A stretch of DNA of 64,000 nt from Sphaerobacter thermophilus DSM 20745 (GCF_000024985.1 NC_013523.1:1240001-1304000); one strand, 5' to 3'; positions 33,240-43,821 are shown, counted from the first letter of the stretch. Numbers and translations are program-made. Notes: a model not told the origin generated them from the letters alone.

Positions 33240-33268
33240 ATGGTACCACGGTCCTCCCGAGGTGTCAA
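33240..33268 (-). promoter_or_regulatory. Promoter of the right tRNA-Asp gene
   Basis: On the minus strand TTGACA (33268-33263) and TACCAT (33245-33240) are 17 bases apart, with the tRNA 5' end 17 bases past the -10. Confidence 0.75.
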
Positions 33269-33333
33269 GAGAAATCGGCGTCCTGGCGCGGGAACCGGGG
33301 AAATGCGCGACCTGGTACGTGGTTGCCGCGGAC

Positions 33334-34914
33334 TCACGATGCAACGGTACGAGCCCGCCCCAGCAGGGCGAGGACGATGTTCGCCTCCTGCCTTCCCACA
33401 GCCCCGGAGACGACCAGCGCAGCCGCGTAGGAGAGACTCGCGGCGATCGTTGCCGGGATCGCACCGGCGCGCCAGGTGAGAAGCAACACGGCGCCCATTG
33501 CGCACGACGCCAGCGCCGGCCGCACGGCGATGCCGGCCCAGTTGAAATACCCGATGTAGCGCCGCACCGCCACCGCGAGCGTGGCGAAGATGACGACCTC
33601 GGTGGCGACCGTCACCGCCGCGGCGGCGTAGATCCCAAAGCGCGGCACCAGCAGGAGGTTGGCGCCAAGATTGAACACCACGGCGGCGGCGAAGGCTCCG
33701 GTTATCGTCCGCTGACGGTCCACCGCGATCAAGACGTACTGGGTTACGCCATTGACATAACTCAATGGCAGGAACCAGATGAGGACTCGCAGCGCGCTCG
33801 CGGAGTCGGGGAGGAACTCAGCGCCGCCGAGGATGCCGATCAGGAGCGGCGCCAGCGCGACCGTGCCGAGCGTCATTGGCCAGGCGATGATCAGCATGAA
33901 CTTGGTCGCGAGCCGGTAGCTGTCGATGAGGCGCGTCTGATCGGACGCCGCGTATCGCGACAGGATGGGGAAGACCGCCAGGGTGAAGTAGGTCGGGACC
34001 AGGAGAACCGTGTTGATGAACTTGTAAGCGGCGTCGTAGACGCCGAGTGCGTGGTCACCGCGCGCAGCCTGGATGATGAACACGTCGGCCCGGAAGAAGA
34101 GGTTCACCAGGAGCGAGTTCAAGAGGAGCGGCCAGGAGACGGTGATCAGCCAGCGCGCCTCGCTCCGGGTGAGTCGCCACACGGGCCGGACTCCGACGTG
34201 TCGCAGGGCAACGTGGTAGGCGAGGGTGGACACGGTGGTCGTCACCAACGCGACGAGTGCCAGTCCGACGACACCGAACCCCGCCACCAACGCGGCCAGG
34301 CCCAGGCAAACACGGAAAAGATTGGTGGCGACATTGAGCGCAGCGGGCAGCTCCATCCGCTCGTGGGCGTTGAAGATCGAGTTGATCGCCTCCGTGTAGC
34401 TGCCGGGGACGAGCGACAGGGTGAGCAGGCCGATCGCAATGGCGCTCGCGCGAGAGAGATCGAACAGGTGCGTGCCGCCGACGGCATACGCGGCGATTGG
34501 CGGGACCAGCGCGGCAAGCACGACGATGCGAAGCAGGGTGCTGGCACCCAGCAAGTAGCCCGCGCGATCGGGTGAACGCGCCGCCTCGCGCGTGACAAGG
34601 ACGCTGAGGCCGAAGTCTGAAATCGTCTTCAGGTAGAGCCAGGTCACGACGGCCACCGCGTACTGCCCATTGGCAGTGGCACCGAGGAGCCTGAGCACGA
34701 AGGCGGCGAAGATCAGATCGGCTGCCCGGTTGGCGAGCTGCCCGGCGATCGGGGCGGCGCTGTTCTTGGCCAGTCGCTGGATAGTGTTAGCGGAGATGCG
34801 GTCCACGCCGGGGATGCCGAACCGGGCGAGCGCGAAAAGGAGGGTCGCAAAGAGGGCGGCACCCGCCAGGAGCACCGCCGAGGTGTAAGGCCAGGTTACG
34901 AGCGCGTCGGTCAT
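33334..34914 (-). CDS. Wzx-type oligosaccharide flippase
   Basis: 526 residues with about 14 membrane helices; an extra N-terminal helix (TSAVLLAGAALFATLLFALA) precedes the family start NSAAPIAGQLANRAADLIFA. Further blocks are GQYAVAVVTWLYLKTISDFG, SWPLLLNSLLVNLFFRADVF and YDAAYKFINTVLLVPTYFTL. It should flip lipid-linked saccharides for the third leftward operon, of which it is the last gene. It is only distantly similar to the flippase at 15395-16849, so the two operons probably make different polymers or act at different steps. The start lies 23 bases from the stop of the 59-aa membrane peptide. Confidence 0.87.
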   Translation of the reverse strand: MTDALVTWPYTSAVLLAGAALFATLLFALARFGIPGVDRISANTIQRLAKNSAAPIAGQLANRAADLIFAAFVLRLLGATANGQYAVAVVTWLYLKTISDFGLSVLVTREAARSPDRAGYLLGASTLLRIVVLAALVPPIAAYAVGGTHLFDLSRASAIAIGLLTLSLVPGSYTEAINSIFNAHERMELPAALNVATNLFRVCLGLAALVAGFGVVGLALVALVTTTVSTLAYHVALRHVGVRPVWRLTRSEARWLITVSWPLLLNSLLVNLFFRADVFIIQAARGDHALGVYDAAYKFINTVLLVPTYFTLAVFPILSRYAASDQTRLIDSYRLATKFMLIIAWPMTLGTVALAPLLIGILGGAEFLPDSASALRVLIWFLPLSYVNGVTQYVLIAVDRQRTITGAFAAAVVFNLGANLLLVPRFGIYAAAAVTVATEVVIFATLAVAVRRYIGYFNWAGIAVRPALASCAMGAVLLLTWRAGAIPATIAASLSYAAALVVSGAVGRQEANIVLALLGRARTVAS

Positions 34915-34937
34915 CGTTCGGCGTGCATCTCCCGTCG

Positions 34938-35117
34938 CTACTGGCCGGACGACACACGGTAGGCGATGGCCAGCCCGACGGTCACCATCATGCAGCCGAG
35001 CAGGAGGTAGAAGACGAGCGCGATCAGGAGGATCGACCGCTGCGCATTCCTGCTCGGGGGACGGGGCTCATCTTGGACCGCCTCATCGCCCGGCGGCTCG
35101 GGCGCTTGATCACTCAT
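34938..35117 (-). CDS. Small single-pass membrane protein (59 residues), unknown function
   Basis: A short gene that fits exactly between its neighbours: its ATGA overlaps the stop of the GT4 gene (35114-35117) and it ends 23 bases before the flippase start. The N-terminal 27 residues are acidic and proline-rich (MSDQAPEPPGDEAVQDEPRP), followed by one membrane helix (SILLIALVFYLLLGCMMVTV) and a short tail (AYRVSSGQ). The coupling argues that it is translated. It may be a partner of the flippase or a glycosyltransferase; I recognise no family. Confidence 0.65.
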   Translation of the reverse strand: MSDQAPEPPGDEAVQDEPRPPSRNAQRSILLIALVFYLLLGCMMVTVGLAIAYRVSSGQ

Positions 35118-36247
35118 CGTTCCGCCATCACTCGTCGATACAGCGCTAGGTGTGCGTCCGCGGCGGCCTCCCAGGTGAACTGTGCGGCACGCGCCCGCCC
35201 ACGTTGCACAAGGTCTTCACGCAGCGCCGTATCCTCTAGCACGCGGCACATTTGCTCCGCCAGCTTGTCTGCGTCCCCTGCCGGTACCAGCAGGGCGGCG
35301 TCGCCCGCGACCTCGGCAAGGGCTCCATGATCGCTGGTGATCACCGCCGCCCCGCTCGCCATCGCCTCAACCACGGGAAGGCCAAACCCCTCGTACCACG
35401 AAGGATAGACCAGCGCCGTGCTCCCGGCGTAGAGTCCCGGGAGCAGCCGGTCGTCGATCCGAGACAGCAGGCGGACCGGGAGTCTTCGCGCTGCGGCGTC
35501 GATCTCAGCGACGATCGGGTCGGCCAGCCACCCATGCCGCCCGACGATGAGCAGGGAAGCCTCGGGAAAGGCCGCGTACACCTGGGCGAACGCCTCGAGG
35601 AGCGTGCGATGGTTCTTGCGTGGCTCGATCGTGCCGACCGTCAGGAAATACGGGCGCCGCACTTCGAGCTTGGCATGGACCCGTCGGATCTCCTCCTGCG
35701 ATGGGGGATGGAAGCGGGGATCGACCCCATTGGGGATGACGGTGATGCGCTCCCGCGGTGCGCTGTAGTGCTCGACCAGGTCGGAGGCGGTCGTCTCGGA
35801 GACGGCGACGATCCCCGCAGCGCGCTCGAGTGCGCGGGGCACGGCCTGCATCAGGTAACGGCGCAGGGCAGGGTGCGCGTACTCGGGCGTGACGATGTAG
35901 CTCAGATCGTGGATCGTGACGACTGCCGGTGCGCTAGTTGGCGGGATGACGAAGTCGGGACCGTGAACGACGTCGACTGACCCGATCAGGTGCTCGAGCC
36001 GGAACGGGGCGTGCAACCGGTGCCAGGCGCCCGTCAGCACACGCTCGGGCAGGGGCACACGCCGAAGCTGCACACGATCGTTAGCCAACGAGGGTGGATC
36101 TTCCGGCTCGGCATCCCGCGTATGCCAGAGGACAAGCTCTTCGCCATCACTGAGGCGCCCCGCGAGGGCGCTGACCAGGCTCCGCGTATAGCGTCCGATT
36201 CCCGCTCCCTGCCTGATGGCGGGGGTGTAGTCGATCGCGATCCTCAT
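35114..36247 (-). CDS. Glycosyltransferase family 4
   Basis: 377 residues. MRIAIDYTPAIRQGAGIGRY, VVHGPDFVIPPTSAPAVVTI, HDLSYIVTPEYAHPALRRYL, AVSETTASDLVEHYSAPRER, ITVIPNGVDPRFHPPS, PYFLTVGTIEPRKNHRTLLE and YPSWYEGFGLPVVEAMASGA are the classic GT4 blocks, close to mannosyltransferases of the WbaZ/MtfB kind. The EX7E donor motif is EGFGLPVVE. The ATG has GAGG five bases upstream. It is coupled by ATGA to the 59-aa membrane protein and starts seven bases after the upstream gene. Mannosyl transfer is plausible but not certain. Confidence 0.9.
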   Translation of the reverse strand: MRIAIDYTPAIRQGAGIGRYTRSLVSALAGRLSDGEELVLWHTRDAEPEDPPSLANDRVQLRRVPLPERVLTGAWHRLHAPFRLEHLIGSVDVVHGPDFVIPPTSAPAVVTIHDLSYIVTPEYAHPALRRYLMQAVPRALERAAGIVAVSETTASDLVEHYSAPRERITVIPNGVDPRFHPPSQEEIRRVHAKLEVRRPYFLTVGTIEPRKNHRTLLEAFAQVYAAFPEASLLIVGRHGWLADPIVAEIDAAARRLPVRLLSRIDDRLLPGLYAGSTALVYPSWYEGFGLPVVEAMASGAAVITSDHGALAEVAGDAALLVPAGDADKLAEQMCRVLEDTALREDLVQRGRARAAQFTWEAAADAHLALYRRVMAER

Positions 36248-36254
36248 ACCTGCC

Positions 36255-37352
36255 TCACCGCCACCGCCAGCGGGTGATGAGATAGAGAACCGCCCCGACG
36301 GCGATGACGCTCCAATACGCCACGACCCGGTCGAGGAGCGCCACCGACGCGGCGGTCTGGTGGAACACCCCGAACAGGGTCAACGCACCCACGATACCCA
36401 ACTCTACGAATCCCAGACCAGCGGGTGTGACCGGGACGACGGTCAGCAGGCTGGCGAGCAGCGCCACGAACAGGGCGGCAGCGAGCGAGATGCCCGCGCC
36501 GACAGACATGCTGACGAAATACAGGCGCACGCCTTCCAGCAGCCAGATGATCGCGGTGAGACCCAATACCGTCGGGACGCTGCCAAAGGAGCCGATCACA
36601 CCTTCCTCGACACGGACGTAGTGGTGCCGGATGCGGGTGGGCACCAGCCTGCGGAGCAAATGTCGGAATCGCATGATGATGAGGAGTCCGGTGACGACGA
36701 CCACAGCCAACCCGGAGGCGAAGAGCATCCATGACGTGATGTTGCGCGGCAGGCGGCTCCCAAACACGATGAAGCCGGATCCGACGAGCAACGCCGCCAG
36801 TGTCGCCAGATCGACCAGCCGCTCCGCGAAGATGGTCCCGAGCGTGCCACTGAACGACGTGCGTGCTCGCTGCTTGAGCAAGAAGCCGCGGTAAGCATCC
36901 CCGAGCTTGGCCGGCACGATGCAGTTGGCGAACCAGGAGAGGACGAAGATCGCGCTGAGGCCGGGTAGCCCCGGCAGCGATTGGCCGTCCGGTGGGCGAA
37001 TATCCGCGCTCTCCAGCAGGGAACGCCATCGTGCCGCGCGGAAGCCGAAGGCGCCGTAGTACGACGCGAAGGCAAGCCCGAGGTAGAGCGGGTTCGCGTG
37101 TCGCATCTCGCTCAGGACCGCACGAAGGTTGAGGTCGAAGCGAGTGAGCATGAAGGCGACAATGGCGGCGGCGAGTCCAAACGAGACGAGCGTCTGTGGG
37201 CGGAGCACCCGCCGGAGGAGCGAGACATCGCTCCAGCCGTTGTCGTCGGTTGGTGCGCCGTCCCCGGGGGTGGCGCCGTTTAGGTCGGCGGCCGTTATAG
37301 GGGCGGGTGCGTGCTCCTGGTGTGTCTCATCGAGTCTTGGTGATGTCCTCAC
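36255..37352 (-). CDS. Lysylphosphatidylglycerol-synthase-like membrane protein (UPF0104 / AglD-like)
   Basis: 365 residues with a polar N-terminus of about 50 residues and eight or so membrane helices. FRAARWRSLLESADIRPP, ADAYRGFL-like LGDAYRGFLLKQRARTSFSG, TLGTIFAERLVDLATLAALL and VPVTPAGLGFVELGIVGALT mark the LPG_synthase_TM family. The catalytic domain of MprF is absent, so lysyl transfer is not expected; such proteins act as lipid flippases or as AglD-type helpers in glycosylation. The GTG at 37352 overlaps the stop of the upstream ligase gene by four bases (GTGA). Confidence 0.82.
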   Translation of the reverse strand: MRTSPRLDETHQEHAPAPITAADLNGATPGDGAPTDDNGWSDVSLLRRVLRPQTLVSFGLAAAIVAFMLTRFDLNLRAVLSEMRHANPLYLGLAFASYYGAFGFRAARWRSLLESADIRPPDGQSLPGLPGLSAIFVLSWFANCIVPAKLGDAYRGFLLKQRARTSFSGTLGTIFAERLVDLATLAALLVGSGFIVFGSRLPRNITSWMLFASGLAVVVVTGLLIIMRFRHLLRRLVPTRIRHHYVRVEEGVIGSFGSVPTVLGLTAIIWLLEGVRLYFVSMSVGAGISLAAALFVALLASLLTVVPVTPAGLGFVELGIVGALTLFGVFHQTAASVALLDRVVAYWSVIAVGAVLYLITRWRWR

Positions 37353-38867
37353 GCGCTGTTCGTTCCCTCTCGCGCCCGCGTGACGCCCCTCCACGGTGGA
37401 TTGTAGAGGGCGAGCACCGCGAGCGCCCAGATTGCAGCGAGCTGGATGCCAAGGCTCAAGACATGCAGGTTCTCCACGACATTGTGCACCATCAGGGCCA
37501 CCGTCACGCCGACCGCGCCCAGGCCGACCGCTCGGCTCAGGGCGTCCTGTGTTGTCCGGGCCGCCCGTAGCGCTACCGCCAGGGCGGTTCCGATCAGCCA
37601 GAGATAGGCGGCGAGGCCGAGCGTGCCGGTCTCCGCGGCGGTGTGGATGTAGTAGTTGTGCGCGTGTCCCGCGGAGTTGGGGAAGCCGGGATGAATCTGG
37701 AACTCGCGGAATCGGGCGTTGTAGTTCCCGACACCGACGCCGAGGAGTGGCTCGGCCTGGAACATGGCGATCCCTGTCTGCCAGTGGGCCATGCGTTCCA
37801 CGGAGGCAAAGTTCTCCGCCGTGACGATCACCTGGCGCGAATCGAAGAGCCGGACCTGGCTAACAAGTTGCTCGTAACGCGCTTGCACCGCCTCAGGCGC
37901 GTACCGCATGCCACCCGCGAACAGCGCAACGGCCACGGCGCCGGCGATCGCTACGCGGGCGATCGGCAGCCCCCTTGCTGAGACGAGCAGCATGGCGAGC
38001 AGTCCTGCCGCGGTGCCGAGCCACGCACCGCGGGAGAAGCTGAGCACGATACCGACCAGGCCGGCCAGCGTACACCCCGCCATCCAGAGGGAGAATCCGG
38101 ACCACCGAATCAGGGAGGCACGCTCGGCTCGGCTCGCGAGCATCCCGTGCAACCGGGACTGTCGGTAGGTGTGGAACTGCTGGACGACCTGACCGATACC
38201 CCACCCGGCGAGCACCAGGAGCATGGGCACGCTCAGTTCAAGGTAGGCCGCATAGGTGTTGGGCTTACCGAAACTGCCGTAGGCGCGGGAGAGCCCACTT
38301 CCGGCGGCGAAGCTCTCAGGCCCCAGCTCAAGGAGCGACTGGATCACACCCGACGTCGCCTGCCAGAGCACCCCAGCACCGATGGCGATCGGGATGGCCA
38401 GCGCGGCCCGTCGTGATCGCACCACGTGCAGGACCAGCAGGAAGGTGAAGAGCGGTGTCGACCAGCGGTAGATCTCGGCGATGGCGGGGCGAAGGTACTG
38501 GGCGTCATGCATCGACGCCACCATCACCAGCAGGTACGCGCTGTACGGCACCAAGATGCTCGACCATCGGATGGTCTCACGCCGGGTAACCAGGTGGATG
38601 GCGAGCGCACCCATGGCCGCGCCCAGCGCGACCTTCGTGGCGGTCCATTCGACGCCGCCCGCACTGATCGCCCCGGTTGCCTGCACCGGGACCGATGCGA
38701 CGAGGAAGACCGCCGCGGCGGCGGGAACTAGCAGGTAGAAGAGCCCTGCCGCGACCGCAGGGATTGCCAGCAAGTCGAACGGTCGGGGCAGTACCAGGAT
38801 GGCCAGGACTGCCGTGACGGCGAGCACCCAGCCAATCAGCGTCGGGGCCGGCAGACCGGGGAGCGGT

Positions 38868-38887
<20 letters not shown>
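37349..38887 (-). CDS. O-antigen ligase / polymerase family protein
   Basis: 512 residues with 11-12 membrane helices. The Wzy_C marks are SFGKPNTYAAYLELSVPMLL, LSFSRGAWLGTAAGLLAMLL, HWQTGIAMFQAEPLLGVGVG, NYNARFREFQIHPGFPNSAG and HAHNYYIHTAAETGTLGLAA, including the H-N-x-x-(L/I) outer-loop element. It shares this set with the proteins at 16856 and 39839. The GTG start lies within the end of the epimerase-like gene (20-base overlap) and follows AGGACC. It could polymerise the repeat unit or join it to a carrier. Confidence 0.82.
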
Positions 38888-39827
<940 letters not shown>

Positions 39828-39838
39828 GCGATGCCTCC

Positions 39839-41236
39839 TTAGCCGGTATCACCGCCGGTTCGACCGACCTCAAGGTCGATGATCGCAGTCACGAGCCAGA
39901 AGGCAAGCGCCAGACCAGGAAGGAAGTAGCCGTTGTCAACCAGCCCGTGGGTAGCGCCGGCAACGAGTGCGCCCAGAGCACCAAGTCCGAGCCGGCTCTG
40001 CTGGCCGACGATGCGGTGAACTCGGCGGACGAGCACCACGGCGTAGGCTGCGGCTACGCCAAGGCCCATTATACCGAGCCGAAGCCAGAGGTCGAGGACA
40101 ATATTGTGAGGGTGCGAGGTGAACCGCTCCGGCCAGGCTTCGGGCGACACGTATCGCGGGGCGTACTGGTAGAGGAACTGGTCCAGCCCGACTCCCGTGA
40201 TGGGATGGTCTCGGATCATCGCCAGCGACGACTGCCAGATCGCGAGCCGGAGCGAGCCACTCCCACCTGAGAAGAGGCTTAGCAGCCGCTCGCCCGCTAC
40301 CAGAACCAGCGCACCACCCAGGACCACGGCGCCAAGGACCAGCGCTCCGGCCATCCGCCGGCGTCCCGCCAACCAGGCGACGACAAGCAGGCCGGCCCCG
40401 GCACCCAGGTAGGCACCGCGGGAAAAGGTGAGCAACAGGCCCGCCGCACAGAGCGCCGCTAATGCCAGCCCGCGGAGGTCCAAGCGCGACCTGAACGCGA
40501 TCCCGAGCGCAACTGCGAATGGGACAACCCGCTCCAGATAAAGCCCCAGGGCATTGGGATGCGGGTAGGTGCCGCTGATGCGCACGACGCCCTCGACCGC
40601 CAGTCCACTCCCCCCTAGCCCGGCTACGACGGCATACATGGCAGCCAGAGCGGCCGCACCGGCATACAGCCAGGCGGTGAGCCAACGGTCGGACCGGTCG
40701 GTGAGGTACCAGCGCAGGAGGAAGGCGAACACGACCGGCTCCAGGATGACCCAGCGGTACTCGCGCAGGCTCTCGGCACGGTGGCTCGGGTCAGCGACGG
40801 TGAAGAGCGACAGGGTGCCGACTACCAGCAGCGCGATCGCCACCGGACCGAAGCCGGTCAAGGCGAGGGTACGTGCGCGTCCCATCGCGTACCGGACGGC
40901 GGGAATACCGCTACGGAGTAGAGCGAAACCGGCACGCAGGGCAATGCCTCCGAGCGCCGCCACAAGCAGGACCTCGGCGGGATTGAACCGCAGTGCGCCG
41001 AACGGAACGGGAACATCGATCAGCGCGAGGGCCGCCGCGATGCTGGCGAGCACGCCAGGCGGATGGATCGCCGCGACGCCTACAGCCACTGACAACAACG
41101 CGGCGACGACCGGCATCGGTGGCTTGGCATACAGCCCGGCCACGGCCAACGCGGCCACAGCACTCGCGCCCCAGGAGGGAACCGGGTACCTTCTCTCGGC
41201 CGCCTGGCCCAACTCCGACGCCCGGGTGGCCTTCAT
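39839..41236 (-). CDS. O-antigen ligase / polymerase family protein
   Basis: 465 residues with about 11 membrane helices. LTFSRGAYLGAGAGLLVVAW, SLAMIRDHPITGVGLDQFLY and RFTSHPHNIVLDLWLRLGIM give the Wzy_C/WaaL pattern. The ATG at 41236 follows GGAGGCCGCCG and overlaps the upstream stop by ATGA. It is the second ligase/polymerase of this operon and the third in the window. One of the two may polymerise and the other ligate to a lipid or protein. Confidence 0.82.
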   Translation of the reverse strand: MKATRASELGQAAERRYPVPSWGASAVAALAVAGLYAKPPMPVVAALLSVAVGVAAIHPPGVLASIAAALALIDVPVPFGALRFNPAEVLLVAALGGIALRAGFALLRSGIPAVRYAMGRARTLALTGFGPVAIALLVVGTLSLFTVADPSHRAESLREYRWVILEPVVFAFLLRWYLTDRSDRWLTAWLYAGAAALAAMYAVVAGLGGSGLAVEGVVRISGTYPHPNALGLYLERVVPFAVALGIAFRSRLDLRGLALAALCAAGLLLTFSRGAYLGAGAGLLVVAWLAGRRRMAGALVLGAVVLGGALVLVAGERLLSLFSGGSGSLRLAIWQSSLAMIRDHPITGVGLDQFLYQYAPRYVSPEAWPERFTSHPHNIVLDLWLRLGIMGLGVAAAYAVVLVRRVHRIVGQQSRLGLGALGALVAGATHGLVDNGYFLPGLALAFWLVTAIIDLEVGRTGGDTG

Positions 41237-41961
41237 CGGCGGCCTCCACTTGGGGATTCGGCCCGTGCCGCGGGTGCCCAGCCGAGCCGGTGGACCGCCT
41301 CCCAAGCAAGTCCTCGCAGCGCCACGACGAGAAGCAACAGCACCCCGCCGTAGAAGAGCGCGAAGGCCCAGGGAAAGGGCGTCTGCGCCTCGACGATGAT
41401 AGCGGAGATGGCGAGCTGTCCCTGGGAGCCGTTGGTGATGGTCAGGTCGTGCTCGCCGTGGGCGAGCCCGCTGACGACGACGATGTCGCGGTCCGCGGCC
41501 TTGCTGGCCCGCAGGCGCACGAAGCTGCCAAGTTCGTCACGCTCCAGATCCGGCACCGGTTCGCCGTCCACGGTGATGTAGGCGCGGCTTGATTCGGGAC
41601 CGACGCGCGCGGTCAGGAGCACCTGTGTGCCGTGGATGCGGAGGCGGGCGGCGGCACCGGGCTGGTCGGTCACGACGCTGGTGACATCGCCCAGTGGCTG
41701 GGTGTACCAGTCGCCCACCAGTTCGACAGGGGCGTCGACGACACGGTGCTCCCCCGGGGCGAGGATCCCGGCGCTCGCCGCGCGCTCGGGCCCGGGCACG
41801 CGGATGGAAGGCAGTGTTGCTTCGAGGTGGATGCCCCACAGGAGCGCAAGGAGCAGCACGGGCACGGCCGTGGCAAGCCGCCTGGCGGTGAGGCCCGGAC
41901 GGGGACTCCGCGGTGGGAAGCCGCGCGTCGGTTGAATGTCCTCGGCGTGATCGATCATCAT
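41233..41961 (-). CDS. Membrane-tethered protein with a beta-rich domain shared with its neighbour
   Basis: 242 residues: one N-terminal helix (LATAVPVLLLALLWGIHLEA), an outside domain of about 150 residues, and one C-terminal helix (PFPWAFALFYGGVLLLLVVA). The outside domain (TDQPGAAARLRIHGTQVLLT, AYITVDGEPVPDLERDELGS, VVSGLAHGEHDLTITNGSQG) matches in order the C-terminal domain of the glycoside hydrolase encoded next to it (SDQPGAAIELRFSGSEVTLL, LYVEVDGRPASGAGIQRDSA, VSGLGSDRPQAEHRVRLTLG). I infer a carbohydrate-binding-like beta-sandwich. It overlaps both neighbours by ATGA. The function is unknown. Confidence 0.7.
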   Translation of the reverse strand: MMIDHAEDIQPTRGFPPRSPRPGLTARRLATAVPVLLLALLWGIHLEATLPSIRVPGPERAASAGILAPGEHRVVDAPVELVGDWYTQPLGDVTSVVTDQPGAAARLRIHGTQVLLTARVGPESSRAYITVDGEPVPDLERDELGSFVRLRASKAADRDIVVVSGLAHGEHDLTITNGSQGQLAISAIIVEAQTPFPWAFALFYGGVLLLLVVALRGLAWEAVHRLGWAPAARAESPSGGRR

Positions 41962-43667
41962 GGGCGTCGTCTCATCAAAATGCCGGCGGCGGCGACTCCC
42001 GCGAGCCCCGCGAGCGCGTACGCGCCGAACTGAGTATAGGTCCGGCGGTACGCGACGGCGACGCCGTCGATTGCCAGCTCCGAGGCGGAGCCGAGGGTGA
42101 GCCGTACCCGGTGCTCAGCCTGGGGCCGATCGCTGCCGAGGCCGGAGACAATGGGGATCTCGCGCGTGCCTACCGGGAGGGAACTCAGGTCGATGTAGGC
42201 GCGGCCGGCGCTGTCGCGCTGGATGCCTGCCCCCGAGGCCGGACGTCCGTCGACCTCCACGTACAGGCGCCCACGCGGCGCAACGGGCGGGAGCAGCAGT
42301 GTCACCTCCGAACCGGAGAAGCGAAGCTCGATCGCGGCGCCGGGCTGATCCGACCGGATGTACTGTCCGCCCATGGCCCGTTGGTCGCTGACCCGCGGCC
42401 AGGTACCGAAGGCGACGATCGGCGCCTCCATCTCCCCGTAGATCCCGGGCAGGGCGAGCTGCCGGGCGGTCGCATCGCGCTGGACCGTGAGGTACGCCCG
42501 GCGCGGTGTGAACTCGACATCGACGATACGGAAGTAGTACAGCGGGTCACTCGGCGGGATGTTCCCGATCTGGCGGAAGTACCAGATGCTGACTGTCCCG
42601 ACCCACGGGAGGTTCTCGCGCATCCACGCGATCCCCTCGGGGGTCCACGCCGCCTGCTGGTCTTCGGTTACTCGTCGCCAGACGAGCTGGTCCGCATCCA
42701 TCGTGTCCGGTGCCGCGTTCCACCCGTATTCGTTGAGCCAAACTGCCTTGTGCTCGTCACCAAACTCAACCATGACTTCCCGCAGGAGCTCAATCCGGCG
42801 GACGTTGATCCGGTCGGGATGCGGCTCGGCTGTCGGAGGCTGGTCCAGGCCGTAAGCGGAGGCGGACATGATATCGAAGTAGGCGCCCGCGCCGAGGCGG
42901 TAGAGTTCCCGCCAGTAGTCCAGTTCTGGCATCGCGCGGTCGGAATGCTCGGTCGTCATCGCCATCGGCGCGCTGAGGATCACGACATTGGGATCTACCG
43001 CCTTCGCACGCCGGTACGCCGCTTCAAGGAGCCGTGCGTAGCCGGCAGGATCGACCCGGCCGCCCCACTCGACCGCGAGATTCGGCTCGTTCCAAATTTG
43101 GATGAACTGGACCCGGCCACGGTAGCGCTGGACGAAGGTCGCGACAAAGTTGGCGAAGTCCTCCGGGTCCGTCGGCGGGGTATTCGGCGTCGTGTCGGGT
43201 GGACGTGCCCAGGCGGGCGTATGGTCGAGCCGGGCGATAATTCGGACGCCGTAACGCTCGGCGAGGGCAACGATCTCGTCGTACTTCTTCCAGGCGTCCT
43301 GTTGCCACTTTTCGTCCCAGTGGCTGCCACGGGCAGGCTCGATCTCGCTCCAAAGGAATCCCTGCTTGATCCACCCGATGCCCGCCGCCGCGATCATCTC
43401 CATCGTCTTCTCGCGCTTCCACGGCTCGACATCGTCGGCGAGGAAGGTGTTGACCCCGTAGGGATTGACCTGCGCGAAGGTGATCGTCTGGATCGGCGTG
43501 GGTCGCTCCCGGACCGGTGCCCAGGGCGCGCGGACGTAGATGTTCCACGCCTCTAGACCGAGGCTGGCGATGAGGAGGAATAGCGCGGCAATCGTGCCGG
43601 CGCAGGACCGGCGCGTGGTTCGAACGCCCGCCCGGATGTCTTGCTGTGGGGCTACTGTGTGGCTCAT
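41958..43667 (-). CDS. Membrane-anchored clan GH-A glycoside hydrolase
   Basis: 569 residues. An N-terminal signal anchor (CAGTIAALFLLIASLGLEA) precedes a TIM barrel (about 65-400): INYGVN-like NPYGVNTFLADDVEPWKREK, IARLDHTPAWARPPD, FIQIWNEPNLAVEWGG with acid/base Glu194, and VWLNEYGWNA with nucleophile Glu313. The layout is that of GH39-like and related xylosidase/arabinosidase families. Next comes a beta-rich domain shared with the protein encoded downstream, and a C-terminal helix (YALAGLAGVAAAGILMRRRP). It probably processes the polymer outside the cell. ATG 43667 is chosen from the signal anchor and GGGACGCGAGG upstream. It is the first gene of the third leftward operon, behind the promoter at 43770. 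Confidence 0.82.
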   Translation of the reverse strand: MSHTVAPQQDIRAGVRTTRRSCAGTIAALFLLIASLGLEAWNIYVRAPWAPVRERPTPIQTITFAQVNPYGVNTFLADDVEPWKREKTMEMIAAAGIGWIKQGFLWSEIEPARGSHWDEKWQQDAWKKYDEIVALAERYGVRIIARLDHTPAWARPPDTTPNTPPTDPEDFANFVATFVQRYRGRVQFIQIWNEPNLAVEWGGRVDPAGYARLLEAAYRRAKAVDPNVVILSAPMAMTTEHSDRAMPELDYWRELYRLGAGAYFDIMSASAYGLDQPPTAEPHPDRINVRRIELLREVMVEFGDEHKAVWLNEYGWNAAPDTMDADQLVWRRVTEDQQAAWTPEGIAWMRENLPWVGTVSIWYFRQIGNIPPSDPLYYFRIVDVEFTPRRAYLTVQRDATARQLALPGIYGEMEAPIVAFGTWPRVSDQRAMGGQYIRSDQPGAAIELRFSGSEVTLLLPPVAPRGRLYVEVDGRPASGAGIQRDSAGRAYIDLSSLPVGTREIPIVSGLGSDRPQAEHRVRLTLGSASELAIDGVAVAYRRTYTQFGAYALAGLAGVAAAGILMRRRP

Positions 43668-43769
43668 GTGCCTCGCGTCCCAGGTCGCCGAGCACGCGCG
43701 GGCTGACCACGCATTCCCTGGCACCGGGCCGCCCCGGCACGGCTCGGAGTGGCGGCAGACGCGCGCCCG

Positions 43770-43778
43770 ATTATAGCA
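43770..43778 (-). promoter_or_regulatory. Extended -10 promoter of the third polysaccharide operon
   Basis: The minus strand reads TGCTATAAT, a perfect -10 with the TGn extension, about 105 bases before the hydrolase start. No good -35 is seen, as is usual for extended -10 promoters. Confidence 0.6.
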
Positions 43779-43821
43779 GTCGCCCCCTTGCGAGGACGGC
43801 GCCGGGCCGCTGGACGGCGGG

